Origin: Alphaproteobacteria bacterium
GTDB taxonomy: Bacteria; Pseudomonadota; Alphaproteobacteria; Micropepsales; Micropepsaceae
Length of the DNA: 64,000 nt
Assembly: GCA_947467345.1 (NCBI GenBank)
Contig: CANIHD010000016.1
Location: forward strand, 1 to 64,000
Direction of reading: 5' to 3'
Below are positions 43,646 through 52,219 of the stretch, piece after piece. The first letter of the stretch is position 1. The number at the start of each line of letters is the position of its first letter. The notes under the pieces are model-generated. The model made no database searches, was not told where the DNA came from, and saw only the letters and a program-made list of their open reading frames with translations. The position numbers and the translations under genes are program-made.

Positions 43646-45304
43646 GTGAGCGATGCGCGCGAATCGATGGAATTCGATGTGGTGATCGTGGGGGCAGGGC
43701 CCTCGGGGTTGTCCGCCGCTATCCGGTTGAAGCAATTGGCGTTAGCTCAGGGACGCGAGGTCAGCGTCTGCGTGGTTGAGAAGGGCTCCGAGGTCGGCGC
43801 CCACATTCTTTCCGGCGCGGTTATCGATCCGATTGCCCTCAACGAACTCTTTCCGGATTGGAAGGCGCGGGGCGCGCCGCTCGAAACGGAGGTCACCGAG
43901 GACCGCCTGTATGTGCTGGGTCCTGCCCGTGGCTTCCGCTTTCCGTCCTTCCTGCTCCCGCCGCTGATGCACAATCGCGGCTTCTATATCGGTAGCCTGG
44001 GTCTTGTGTGCCGCTGGCTGGCGCGCGAGGCGGAGGCGCTGGGCGTAGAGATCTATCCGGGCTTTGCGGCGACCGCGCTGCTACGCGGGGACGCTGGCGA
44101 AATCCTCGGTGTTGTCACCGGTGACATGGGCGTTGGGCGCGATGGCCGTCACAAGGACAGCTTCACGCCAGGTATGGCGCTGCTCGCCAAATACACGCTG
44201 ATCGCGGAAGGCGCGCGCGGCTCGCTGGCCAAGCAATTGATCGCCGACTTTGATCTCTCCAAAGACCGCAGCCCACAGAGCTTTGCCATCGGCTTGAAGG
44301 AATTGTGGGAGCTGCCGGCGGAAAAGCACCGGCCCGGCCTTGTCGTTCACACGCTGGGCTGGCCACTGGACAACAGCACCGGCGGCGGCACCTTCCTCTA
44401 CCATTACGGCGAGCGCTTTGCCGCCGTCGGCATGGTCGTGCATCTCGATTATAAAAATCCGCACCTCTCGCCCTATGAGGAATTTCAGCGCTTCAAAACC
44501 CATCGAATGATACGCCCGATGTTGGAAGGCGGACGGCGGATCGCCTATGGCGCGCGCGCCATCACCGAAGGCGGCTGGCAGGCGGTCCCGAAACTCGCTT
44601 TTCCAGGCGGAGCGCTGATCGGATGCGCGGCGGGCTTTGTCAATGTCCCGCGCATCAAGGGTGGCCATAACGCCATGAAGACCGGCATGCTGGCGGCGGA
44701 GGCTGCATTCGCCGCCATCAGCGAAGGCCGAGCGCATGATGTGCTCACGGACTACGAGAACGCCTACCTGAATTCGTTTGTGTATAAGGACCTCTTCCGC
44801 GTCCGCAATGTGAAGCCGTTGTGGTCGCGCTTTGGAACGGCGTTCGGAATTCTGCTGTCTGGTTTCGATCTTTGGACGAACCAGCTCTTCGGGCTCAGCC
44901 TATTTGGGACGCTGACCAAGGAGGCGCCGGATTATGCCGCGCTAAAACCGGCATCCGCATCTCGCCGCATCGCATACCCCCCGCATGACAATGTCGTAAG
45001 CTTCGACAAAATGTCGTCGGTGTATCTTTCCGGCACATCCCACGAGGAAGATCAACCGGTCCATTTGACGTTGAAAGACGCCGATGTACCGATCCGCGAA
45101 AACCTGCCGCTTTATGACGAACCAGCGCAACATTATTGCCCGGCAGGCGTTTTCGAAATCGTGGCGGAAGCAGGCGCTAGCAAATTCGTGATCAACGCGG
45201 CGAATTGTGTGCACTGCAAAACATGCGACATCAAAGATCCGGCCCAGAACACTGTCTGGGTTCCGCCCGAAGGCGGAGATGGCCCAAATTACGCCAGTAT
45301 GTGA
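43646..45304 (+). CDS. Electron transfer flavoprotein-ubiquinone oxidoreductase
   Basis: The enzyme passes electrons from ETF to ubiquinone at the membrane. The 552-residue product has an FAD Rossmann motif VVIVGAGPSGLSAA, the quinone-binding insertion FRFPSFLLPPLMHNRG, GWPLDNSTGGGTFLYHYG, and a C-terminal 4Fe-4S domain (HYCPAGVFE and NCVHCKTCDIKDP). GTG 43646 is the longest likely start; ATG 43667 (MEFDVVIVGAG) is an alternative. Confidence 0.93.
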   Translation: MSDARESMEFDVVIVGAGPSGLSAAIRLKQLALAQGREVSVCVVEKGSEVGAHILSGAVIDPIALNELFPDWKARGAPLETEVTEDRLYVLGPARGFRFPSFLLPPLMHNRGFYIGSLGLVCRWLAREAEALGVEIYPGFAATALLRGDAGEILGVVTGDMGVGRDGRHKDSFTPGMALLAKYTLIAEGARGSLAKQLIADFDLSKDRSPQSFAIGLKELWELPAEKHRPGLVVHTLGWPLDNSTGGGTFLYHYGERFAAVGMVVHLDYKNPHLSPYEEFQRFKTHRMIRPMLEGGRRIAYGARAITEGGWQAVPKLAFPGGALIGCAAGFVNVPRIKGGHNAMKTGMLAAEAAFAAISEGRAHDVLTDYENAYLNSFVYKDLFRVRNVKPLWSRFGTAFGILLSGFDLWTNQLFGLSLFGTLTKEAPDYAALKPASASRRIAYPPHDNVVSFDKMSSVYLSGTSHEEDQPVHLTLKDADVPIRENLPLYDEPAQHYCPAGVFEIVAEAGASKFVINAANCVHCKTCDIKDPAQNTVWVPPEGGDGPNYASM

Positions 45305-45355
45305 CTTGGAAATGAATTGCGCCTAGATTGGCGCCGAAATCCATAAGGCGCCGCA

Positions 45356-47062
45356 ATGCGCAAGACGATACTTCTCGGTTCGGCAGTCGCAGTCTCCTTG
45401 GCGCTCACCGCTTGCGCCACGCCCGGCGCGCGGTTGGACGGTTCGGCGTCGGTTGCGACGCCGGGAAATTCCACTGCTGGAACCTATCTCGCCGCGAATT
45501 TTGCGGCAGCTGAAGGCGACATCGGCAACGCCGCGCAATTCTACACCGAGATGCTGAAACAGGATCCGGGCAATCCGCAGCTTTTGGAGCGCGGCTTTGT
45601 GTTCGCGGCTTCGGGCGGTGATTTCGATACGGCGCTGCCTTTGGCGCAGCGCCTGGTCCAACTCGATCCTGACAATCTTCTTGCCCATCTGGTGCTGTCG
45701 ATCGGCGCCTTTAACAAAGGCGACTACTCAGCAGTGCTCGACCGCATCGGCCTGGCGGGACGCGGTCCCTTCGCGATTCTGACAAGCACGGTGATCGAGG
45801 CGTGGGCGACGCAGGGCAACGGCCGCACCGACGACGCCATAAAGATTCTCGACAAGCTGAACGGCCAAATGGGCGTCGAGGGTCTGCAAGCCTTTCACAA
45901 GGCGCTGATCCTTGATGAAGCCAACCGGCCCGAAGAAGCTGAAGCGGCGTATAAGCGCGCGCTGCAATTGGTGGGCGCGGCGCCCCGCGCCAGCGACGCC
46001 TATGGCAGGTTTCTTCGCCGCCAGCATCGCAACGAGGAAGCGAAGGCGGTCTATGCGCGCGTCGCGCAAGGCGCGGCTAATCCTATGGCGGCCATGGCGT
46101 TGGCGGAAATCGCGGCCGACCGGACCACGGAGCCTCTGGTTTCCACACCCGCGCAAGGCGCTGCGGAAGGCATGTTCGCCATCGCTGCATCGCTCAACGC
46201 CGAGAATGGCGCCGAAGTCGCCATTCTCTATCTCAATCTCGCGCTTTATTTGCGCCCCGACCTTGATCTGGCTCGCGCGCTTCTCGGTGACCGTTACGAG
46301 CGTGGCGGCCAATATCAGATGGCGAACGAGGTTTACTCTCACGTCTCGCCGCAGTCGCCCTACAACGCGCTGGTTCAGGTACAGAGCGCTCTCAATCTGG
46401 GCCGCATGGGCAAGACCGATGAGGCCGTCGCGAAAATGCGTGCGCTCGCGGCACAAGAACCAAACAACCCCGATGCGCTGACGGCGCTGGCCGATCTTTT
46501 GCGCAGCGAAGAGCGTAATGCCGAAGCCATCCCGGAATACAACAAAGTCATCGGCATGTTGCCGCCGAATGACCCACGCATGGCGAGCCTCTATTACGCA
46601 CGCGGCATTGCCTATCAGACCACCGGGAATTTCGACGCGGCGGAAAACGACTTCAAGCGGGCGCTGGAGCTCGCGCCCAACCGCGCCGATGTGCTCAATT
46701 TTCTCGGCTATAGCTGGGTGGATCGCGGCAAGAACCTGCCCGAAGCCGTTCGTATGCTCGAGAAGGCGCGCTTCTTGCGTCCGCAAGACGGTTACATTGC
46801 CGACAGCGTCGGCTGGGCCTATTACAAACTCGGTCGCTTCCGGGAAGCCGCCGAGATTCTGGAAGAAGCCGTGCAGCTTGCGCCGGGCGCTTCCGAAATG
46901 AACGACCATTTGGGCGATGCCTATTGGCGGGTGGGGCGCAAGCTCGATGCCCGTTTTGAATGGAGCCATGCGCTGCAATTGGGGCCGGAGCCGGATGTGC
47001 GTCCCGTGATCGAACGCAAGCTTCAACTTGGGTTAGACGCCGCGACCGATAGCGGGACGTAG
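45356..47062 (+). CDS. TPR-repeat lipoprotein
   Basis: The product has 568 residues. A lipoprotein signal ends at LTAC20 (MRKTILLGSAVAVSLALTAC). At least ten tetratricopeptide-like repeats follow, e.g. LAANFAAAEGDIGNAAQFYTEML, ARGIAYQTTGNFDAAENDFK and DSVGWAYYKLGRFREAAEIL. It is predicted on the outer or inner membrane facing the periplasm as a scaffold; partners are unknown. AAGG 6 bases before ATG supports the start. Confidence 0.88.
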   Translation: MRKTILLGSAVAVSLALTACATPGARLDGSASVATPGNSTAGTYLAANFAAAEGDIGNAAQFYTEMLKQDPGNPQLLERGFVFAASGGDFDTALPLAQRLVQLDPDNLLAHLVLSIGAFNKGDYSAVLDRIGLAGRGPFAILTSTVIEAWATQGNGRTDDAIKILDKLNGQMGVEGLQAFHKALILDEANRPEEAEAAYKRALQLVGAAPRASDAYGRFLRRQHRNEEAKAVYARVAQGAANPMAAMALAEIAADRTTEPLVSTPAQGAAEGMFAIAASLNAENGAEVAILYLNLALYLRPDLDLARALLGDRYERGGQYQMANEVYSHVSPQSPYNALVQVQSALNLGRMGKTDEAVAKMRALAAQEPNNPDALTALADLLRSEERNAEAIPEYNKVIGMLPPNDPRMASLYYARGIAYQTTGNFDAAENDFKRALELAPNRADVLNFLGYSWVDRGKNLPEAVRMLEKARFLRPQDGYIADSVGWAYYKLGRFREAAEILEEAVQLAPGASEMNDHLGDAYWRVGRKLDARFEWSHALQLGPEPDVRPVIERKLQLGLDAATDSGT

Positions 47063-47147
47063 AACCGCTAGCGCCGGTGTTTTATATGTATGGGGATTGA
47101 TTTGCGGCGCGAGGGTTCGCGCGGCATTGAAAAAAATGGGGTCGACG

Positions 47148-47543
47148 ATGCGGATGGGTATGTATTTGACAGCGATTGCCGGGCTTCTCTTTGCCGCGCC
47201 GGCTCTTGCGCATCACTCCTTTGCGATGTTCGATTCCGAAAAGACGATGACGATCGAAGGAACGGTGCAGGAATTCGAATACGTCAATCCGCATGCGTGG
47301 CTGCACATCGTTGCGATGGACGGCGCCGGCAAGGCAGCGAAATGGTCCATCGAAATGGGCGGCGTCAACGCCATCGTGCGCAGCGGCTGGAAGGCCGACA
47401 CCGTCAAGCCGGGCGATCGTCTAACGATCCAAATCCATCCGCTGAAGGACGGCTCGCGCGGCGGTCAATATCTGGCAGCAAAACTTCCCGACGGCCGCAC
47501 CATGGATGGCGGCGATCTCGGTCTGCCCCCAATAGCGCGCTAA
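47148..47543 (+). CDS. DUF6152-family exported protein
   Basis: About 131 residues from ATG 47148, with GGGG 6 bases upstream (an in-frame ATG at 47136 is also possible). A signal peptide (LTAIAGLLFAAPALA-H) ends just before the family hallmark HHSFAMFD. EGTVQEFEYVNPHAWLHI, a second His-containing element, and KWSIEMGG follow. DUF6152 has no known function; its conserved His suggest metal binding. Family members often neighbour the 'PHSD' proteins seen at 4970-6620, here about 41 kb away. Confidence 0.85.
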   Translation: MRMGMYLTAIAGLLFAAPALAHHSFAMFDSEKTMTIEGTVQEFEYVNPHAWLHIVAMDGAGKAAKWSIEMGGVNAIVRSGWKADTVKPGDRLTIQIHPLKDGSRGGQYLAAKLPDGRTMDGGDLGLPPIAR

Positions 47544-47559
47544 TTCTGATTAGATTGAA

Positions 47560-48222
47560 TTAAGGCGCCGGCGGCGCAGCCGCTTTGCCGGCGAGGCTGC
47601 TGCGCGCAATCAGCCCGCGTCCATATTCGGCGTTGCCGGCAATCCATTGCAGCGAATTGGTGAAGCGCACGGGATCGGCCGAGAGCTTTGCGTCCTCGCC
47701 CGCCTGCATGCCGATGATCGCGTAGAGTTTTCCTTGGGTGAAAAAGAGATTGACGCTGAGCCGCGCACCGGCGGGGCAGGTGAACGAAGCCGCGTCCTGG
47801 AACAGGCGCTTCGCGCGTTCAACCTGTAGCGGACCATCCGACACAACATTGTCGCGGCAATCAATCGTGATGAAGCGGCCATATTCCATTCCGATATTGA
47901 GGCGCGAAATCGTATTCACCGCGACCGTGCCGAAATGGCCCAGCCAATATTCGAACTCGCCCATGATGACCGTGCCATCCTCAAGACGGCCCGTATCGAC
48001 GACCAGCGCCATGAAGGTCGCGTCGCCGTCGCGGAAACTTGAATATTGCGTCGGCGCGGAAGGGATGAGATCGCTTTTATAGTTGCCGCGCGCTTCCGTC
48101 GGCACGCCAGGAAAGGTGACGCTATAGCCGAGCGGCTCGTTGTTGTAGGTCGTCCATGCTGCCGCGGCCGGCGAGGCCACGAACAACGCGAAAATAGCGG
48201 TCAATAACGCGAACTGGCGCAA
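47560..48222 (-). CDS. Exported protein of unknown function
   Basis: A TTG start at 48222 is supported by AGGAG 7 bases upstream and by the signal peptide (LLTAIFALFVASPAAA-A) that follows. The 220-residue product includes LGYSVTFPGVPTEARGNY, which matches the pattern 'GFSVxFPGxP' of small alphaproteobacterial exported proteins of unknown role. Two cysteines (CRDN and TCPAG) may form a disulfide. It converges on the DUF6152 gene. Confidence 0.7.
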   Translation of the reverse strand: MRQFALLTAIFALFVASPAAAAWTTYNNEPLGYSVTFPGVPTEARGNYKSDLIPSAPTQYSSFRDGDATFMALVVDTGRLEDGTVIMGEFEYWLGHFGTVAVNTISRLNIGMEYGRFITIDCRDNVVSDGPLQVERAKRLFQDAASFTCPAGARLSVNLFFTQGKLYAIIGMQAGEDAKLSADPVRFTNSLQWIAGNAEYGRGLIARSSLAGKAAAPPAP

Positions 48223-48303
48223 ATCCGTTCTCCTGTAGGTCGCTGCAACTGGGACTTACACTATCGCATCGCGCTGCGCCTGTCCTTGTGCTAGGCGGGG
48301 CCT

Positions 48304-49188
48304 ATGACGCTTTCCTTACGTGTCCGCGCACCGGCCAAGGTCAATCTGTTTCTCCATGTGGGGGAACGCCGCCTGGATGGCTACCATTCTCTGCAAAGCC
48401 TCGTGGCCTTCACCGAGGCTTGCGACGTCGTGCATCTGTCGTTTGCCGAAGAGTTGAATTTGGAGACAAGCGGGCGTTTCGCGCAAGGATTGCCGACGCA
48501 CAATAATCTGGTACTCAGGGCTGCGCAGGCTTTGGCAAGCGAACGCGGTGTGGAGATTGTTCTCGAGAAAAATCTTCCGGTTGCCGCAGGTCTCGGCGGC
48601 GGGTCGGCGGATGCTGCAGCCGCTTTGCGCGGTCTCAACACGTTATGGGAATTAAAGCGCGACAACGCGGAATTGTTGAATCTGGCAGCGACTCTGGGAT
48701 CAGACGTTCCGGCCTGCGTCTATTCACGGACAGCATGGATGGAAGGCCGTGGCGAACGCCTGACCATTCTTCCGCCGCTGCCGCCGCTAGACATCGTGCT
48801 GGTGAATCCGGGCGTAACGGTGCCGACGCGCGATGTCTTTCAGGCGCTCAACATGCGCAGCGGCATCGATATGATGACGCCGCCGCGCTCCGAAATCCGC
48901 GACGTGTGGGATTTGGTTTCCTATCTCGCCGATGCCGGCAATGATCTCGAAGCACCGGCCACGGTGATGTTTCCGACGATCGATCAGGTGCTCGCATCAC
49001 TTGAACACGAGCCCGGATGCGTTCATGCGCAAATGTCCGGCAGCGGCGCAACCTGTTTCGGATTGTTTCAGGAAGGTCCGTGGGCGCAAGGCGCTGCCGA
49101 ACGGCTGCAGCTCGATCATCCTTTGTGGTGGGTGACGAAGACGCGGTTTGCCGGCCCTGAATTCGCAATACCGGAAATCGTAATTTAG
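48304..49188 (+). CDS. ispE: 4-diphosphocytidyl-2-C-methyl-D-erythritol kinase
   Basis: A GHMP kinase of the MEP isoprenoid pathway, 294 residues. ATG 48304, with RAPAKVNLFLHVGERRLDGYH near the N-terminus, the ATP loop LPVAAGLGGGSADAAA, and the C-terminal MSGSGATCFGLF. Its last 4 bases overlap the end of the convergent polyprenyl synthase, which uses the pathway's products. Confidence 0.95.
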   Translation: MTLSLRVRAPAKVNLFLHVGERRLDGYHSLQSLVAFTEACDVVHLSFAEELNLETSGRFAQGLPTHNNLVLRAAQALASERGVEIVLEKNLPVAAGLGGGSADAAAALRGLNTLWELKRDNAELLNLAATLGSDVPACVYSRTAWMEGRGERLTILPPLPPLDIVLVNPGVTVPTRDVFQALNMRSGIDMMTPPRSEIRDVWDLVSYLADAGNDLEAPATVMFPTIDQVLASLEHEPGCVHAQMSGSGATCFGLFQEGPWAQGAAERLQLDHPLWWVTKTRFAGPEFAIPEIVI

Positions 49189-50252
49189 TACGCGCGCTCG
49201 ACCACGAAATCGGCGATCTCGGAGAGCGCGGATTTGATATCGCCTTCAGGCACCCGTGCTAATGCGGCGCGAGCAGCCGACGCATAGATGCGCGCGCGAT
49301 CGATGGTTTCCGCGAGTGCGCCGCCGCGTTCCAAAAGTTCGATGGCACGTAAAAGATCGCCTTCATCCTGAACGCCGACCTCCATGGTCTTACGCCAGAA
49401 GCGCCGCTCGTCGTCGCTTGCGCGCGCGGCAGCGAGGATCACCGGAAGCGTCATTTTGGATTCGCGGAAATCGTCGCCCACCGCTTTGCCCATCACGGCC
49501 TGACGGCCGGAATAATCGAGCGCATCGTCTACGAGCTGGAATGCGATGCCGAGATTGAGCCCGTAATCGGAAAGCGCCTGGCAATCTTCCGTGCTGGCGC
49601 CAGCAATCATCGCGCCGGATTTCGCGGCGGCGGCGAAGAGCGCGGCCGTTTTAGCGGAAATGACGCGCAAATAATCCGCTTCTGTCGTGTTCAGATTCTT
49701 GGCCGTCCGCAATTGCATCACTTCGCCTTCGGCGATGATGGCGGACGCGTCGGAAAGAATGCCAAGCACCGAAAGCGAGCCCGCCTCGACCATCAGTTGG
49801 AAGGCGCGGCTGAACAGAAAATCGCCGACCAACACGCTCGGCTTATTGCCCCAGAGCACGTTGGCCGCAGCGCGGCCGCGCCGAAGCGCGCTCTCGTCAA
49901 CAACGTCATCGTGCAAAAGCGTTGCGGTGTGGATGAACTCGACCGCGCCGGCCAGCCGCAAATGCGCCGTGCCGGCATAACCAAACAGATGCGCTGCCGC
50001 GAGCGTAATGAGCGGGCGCAGGCGCTTGCCGCCAGAATCGACCAGATGCGCGCCCAGCTGCGGGATCAGCGCCACTTCGCTGGTCATATGCGAATGAAGA
50101 ACTGCGTCTACTGCATTCAGATCGTCGCCGACCAAAGCAGCGAGATTCTCGACCGGACTGGTCGAGGCTCCCATATCCGCGCGCCGCGCGGATGGCGATT
50201 CCGAGGCATCCCTAGTCATCGGTGCTTGCCAGCCCGTCCTGGTTTGCGCCAT
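49185..50252 (-). CDS. Polyprenyl diphosphate synthase
   Basis: A long-chain trans-prenyltransferase of 355 residues. The first Asp-rich motif is LLHDDVVDESALRRGR and the second is FQLVDDALDYSG, with GGKRLRPLITL upstream. Such enzymes make the octaprenyl or decaprenyl tail of ubiquinone. The first 35 residues are variable. Chain length cannot be read with confidence; IspB is the nearest E. coli counterpart. Divergent from the DUF2007 gene. Confidence 0.9.
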   Translation of the reverse strand: MAQTRTGWQAPMTRDASESPSARRADMGASTSPVENLAALVGDDLNAVDAVLHSHMTSEVALIPQLGAHLVDSGGKRLRPLITLAAAHLFGYAGTAHLRLAGAVEFIHTATLLHDDVVDESALRRGRAAANVLWGNKPSVLVGDFLFSRAFQLMVEAGSLSVLGILSDASAIIAEGEVMQLRTAKNLNTTEADYLRVISAKTAALFAAAAKSGAMIAGASTEDCQALSDYGLNLGIAFQLVDDALDYSGRQAVMGKAVGDDFRESKMTLPVILAAARASDDERRFWRKTMEVGVQDEGDLLRAIELLERGGALAETIDRARIYASAARAALARVPEGDIKSALSEIADFVVERAY

Positions 50253-50308
50253 TTAGTGAGCCCGATGCAGGCAGGTCAAGGAACTCGCCTACGAGGAGGG
50301 GAAAAGGC

Positions 50309-50548
50309 GTGAAAGAACTCCTCCGCACCAACAACCCCGTCTACCTCTCTTTCGCCCAAGCCCTTCTGGCGGATGAAGGAATCGACGCCATTGTTTTCGA
50401 TGCCCACATGAGCGTCCTGGAAGGCAGCATCGGCGCTTTGCCGCGGCGGCTTATGGTTTCCGACGATGACGAGAGCAGGGCCCGCTGGCTGCTGGCCAGG
50501 GCGGAGCCGCTCCCTCCTGTCGAACCGGAGCCCGAAGGGACCCCGTGA
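50309..50548 (+). CDS. DUF2007 putative signal-transducing protein
   Basis: The product has 79 residues from GTG 50309, with GAGGAGGGG 8 bases upstream; an upstream ATG at 50222 would lie within the divergent gene and lacks such a site. The fold pattern is VKELLRTNNPVYLSFAQALLADEGI and GALPRRLMVSDDDESRARWLLA, a small ferredoxin-like alpha/beta domain. Its stop overlaps the next GTG by 4 bases, so it is coupled with the methyltransferase. Confidence 0.85.
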   Translation: MKELLRTNNPVYLSFAQALLADEGIDAIVFDAHMSVLEGSIGALPRRLMVSDDDESRARWLLARAEPLPPVEPEPEGTP

Positions 50549-51264
50549 CGGTCGAAACGACGCAGGACGGCTTTCTCGACCGGCGCCTACTTCTCGACCA
50601 GCCGCGCCGTGGCTTCCGTGCCGGCCACGACAGCGTGCTTCTAGCCGCCGCGGTTCCGGCGCTTTCAGGGCAGTCTGTGCTGGAGCTTGGATCCGGCGTG
50701 GGTGTCGCGAGTCTTTGCCTCGCCGCGCGCGTTGCGGATTTACGGATTCTCGGGGTGGAATTAGATTCCAATCTCGTCGCATTGGCGAACGGAAACGCCG
50801 CGCGAAACGGATTTGGCACTACTGCGGGCTTCGTGATTGGCGATGCGCGCGATTTTGCGCCCGCAGAAGCGCCATTCGATCATGTGTTTTTCAATCCGCC
50901 ATTTCATCCGATGAGTGGGCAGAGTTCGCCTAATGCCGCGCGTGATCGCGCGATGCGCGACATCGACGACGCGTTGGTGCAATGGACGGCACACGCGACA
51001 ACGCTTCTGCAGGACGGTGGCACCATCACGGTGATCATGCGTGCCGACCGGGTGGAGGAGTGGTGTGCCAGCGCCCAGGGCGCGATGCGTGTGACGCCTC
51101 TGCTCGCGCGAGCGGGTGAGCCACCTAAGCGGGTAATCGCGCGGCTGACGCCGGGCGGAGAAGCCAGCCTCATCTCCCAACCGCCTTTTGTGCTCCATCA
51201 GGACGACGGCAAGCCAACAGAGGCGGCTGAAGCAATACTGCGCCACGGAGCCGCGTTCCCATGA
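50545..51264 (+). CDS. TrmN6-like SAM methyltransferase
   Basis: The product has 239 residues. Class I SAM-fold marks are VLELGSGVGVASLCLAARV (motif I), GVELDSNLVALANGNA, and the catalytic N-P-P-F in VFFNPPFHPM, which fits N6-adenine methylation as in tRNA1(Val) A37 methyltransferase. The N-terminal LLLDQPRRGFRAGHDSVLLAAAV is typical of that family. It is coupled to the DUF2007 gene, a recurring pair in Alphaproteobacteria. Confidence 0.85.
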   Translation: MTVETTQDGFLDRRLLLDQPRRGFRAGHDSVLLAAAVPALSGQSVLELGSGVGVASLCLAARVADLRILGVELDSNLVALANGNAARNGFGTTAGFVIGDARDFAPAEAPFDHVFFNPPFHPMSGQSSPNAARDRAMRDIDDALVQWTAHATTLLQDGGTITVIMRADRVEEWCASAQGAMRVTPLLARAGEPPKRVIARLTPGGEASLISQPPFVLHQDDGKPTEAAEAILRHGAAFP

Positions 51265-51340
51265 GGGGCCCGCCTTGTGGAAGCCCGGACGGGCGGCTAT
51301 CAGGGCCAGCTAAGGGCATCCGTGCGTTCAGGGGTTTTCC

Positions 51341-52219
51341 GTGTCTCAAACATTGACGTTTCAGGACCTTATTCTGACCCTTCAGGCCTATTGGGCGCGC
51401 CAAGGCTGCCTCATCCTGCAGCCCTATGACATGGAAATGGGCGCCGGGACGTTTCATCCGGCCACGACCTTGCGCGCCCTCGGACCTCGCCCGTGGCGGG
51501 CCGCCTTTGTACAGCCATCGCGTCGGCCTAAGGACGGGCGCTACGGCGAGAACCCGAACCGGCTGCAGCATTATTACCAGTACCAAGTGATCCTGAAGCC
51601 GTCGCCGCAGAACGTGCAGGCGCTTTATCTCGACAGTTTGCGCGCGCTCGGCATCGACCCTAACCGGCATGACATCCGCTTCGTGGAAGACGACTGGGAA
51701 AGCCCGACGCTTGGCGCCTGGGGCCTGGGCTGGGAAGTCTGGTGCGATGGGATGGAGATCACCCAGTTCACCTATTTCCAGCAGGTCGGCGGCTTCGATT
51801 GCGATCCCGTGTCTGCCGAAATCACTTACGGCCTCGAGCGGCTGGCGATGTATGTGCAAGGCGTCGAGTTCGTCTACGACCTCAAGTTCAATGAGAATTT
51901 CCGCTACGGCGAGGTGTTTCACCAAAACGAACGCGAATATTCGGAATATAATTTCGAGCGCGCCGACACCGACATTCTGTTCCGACATTTCGTCGATGCC
52001 GAAGATGAATGCCAGCGCCTAATTGCTTCGAAGCTTGCGCTGCCCGCCTATGACCAGTGCATCAAGGCGAGCCACGCTTTTAATCTGCTCGATGCGCGCG
52101 GTGTGATTTCCGTCACAGAACGCGCCTCCTATATCGGACGCGTGCGCGCGCTTTCCAAAGCCTGTTGCGAAGGCTGGTTGGCCAGCGGGCAGGGCGCCTA
52201 CGAGCCGAGGGCGAAATAA
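51341..52219 (+). CDS. glyQ: Glycyl-tRNA synthetase alpha subunit
   Basis: The product has 292 residues with a GTG start and AGGGG 8 bases upstream. The class II alpha chain carries [36 protein letters not shown] at the start, then [29 protein letters not shown] and [18 protein letters not shown]. It forms a tetramer with GlyS. Its stop overlaps the glyS ATG by 1 base. Confidence 0.97.
   Translation: MSQTLTFQDLILTLQAYWARQGCLILQPYDMEMGAGTFHPATTLRALGPRPWRAAFVQPSRRPKDGRYGENPNRLQHYYQYQVILKPSPQNVQALYLDSLRALGIDPNRHDIRFVEDDWESPTLGAWGLGWEVWCDGMEITQFTYFQQVGGFDCDPVSAEITYGLERLAMYVQGVEFVYDLKFNENFRYGEVFHQNEREYSEYNFERADTDILFRHFVDAEDECQRLIASKLALPAYDQCIKASHAFNLLDARGVISVTERASYIGRVRALSKACCEGWLASGQGAYEPRAK

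Noticed and set aside
40359..47081. Shared 15-mer GCTAGCGCCGGTGTT at 40359 and 47067
   Set aside because: One copy is the end of moaB, the other follows a stop codon; no flanking similarity, so taken as chance.
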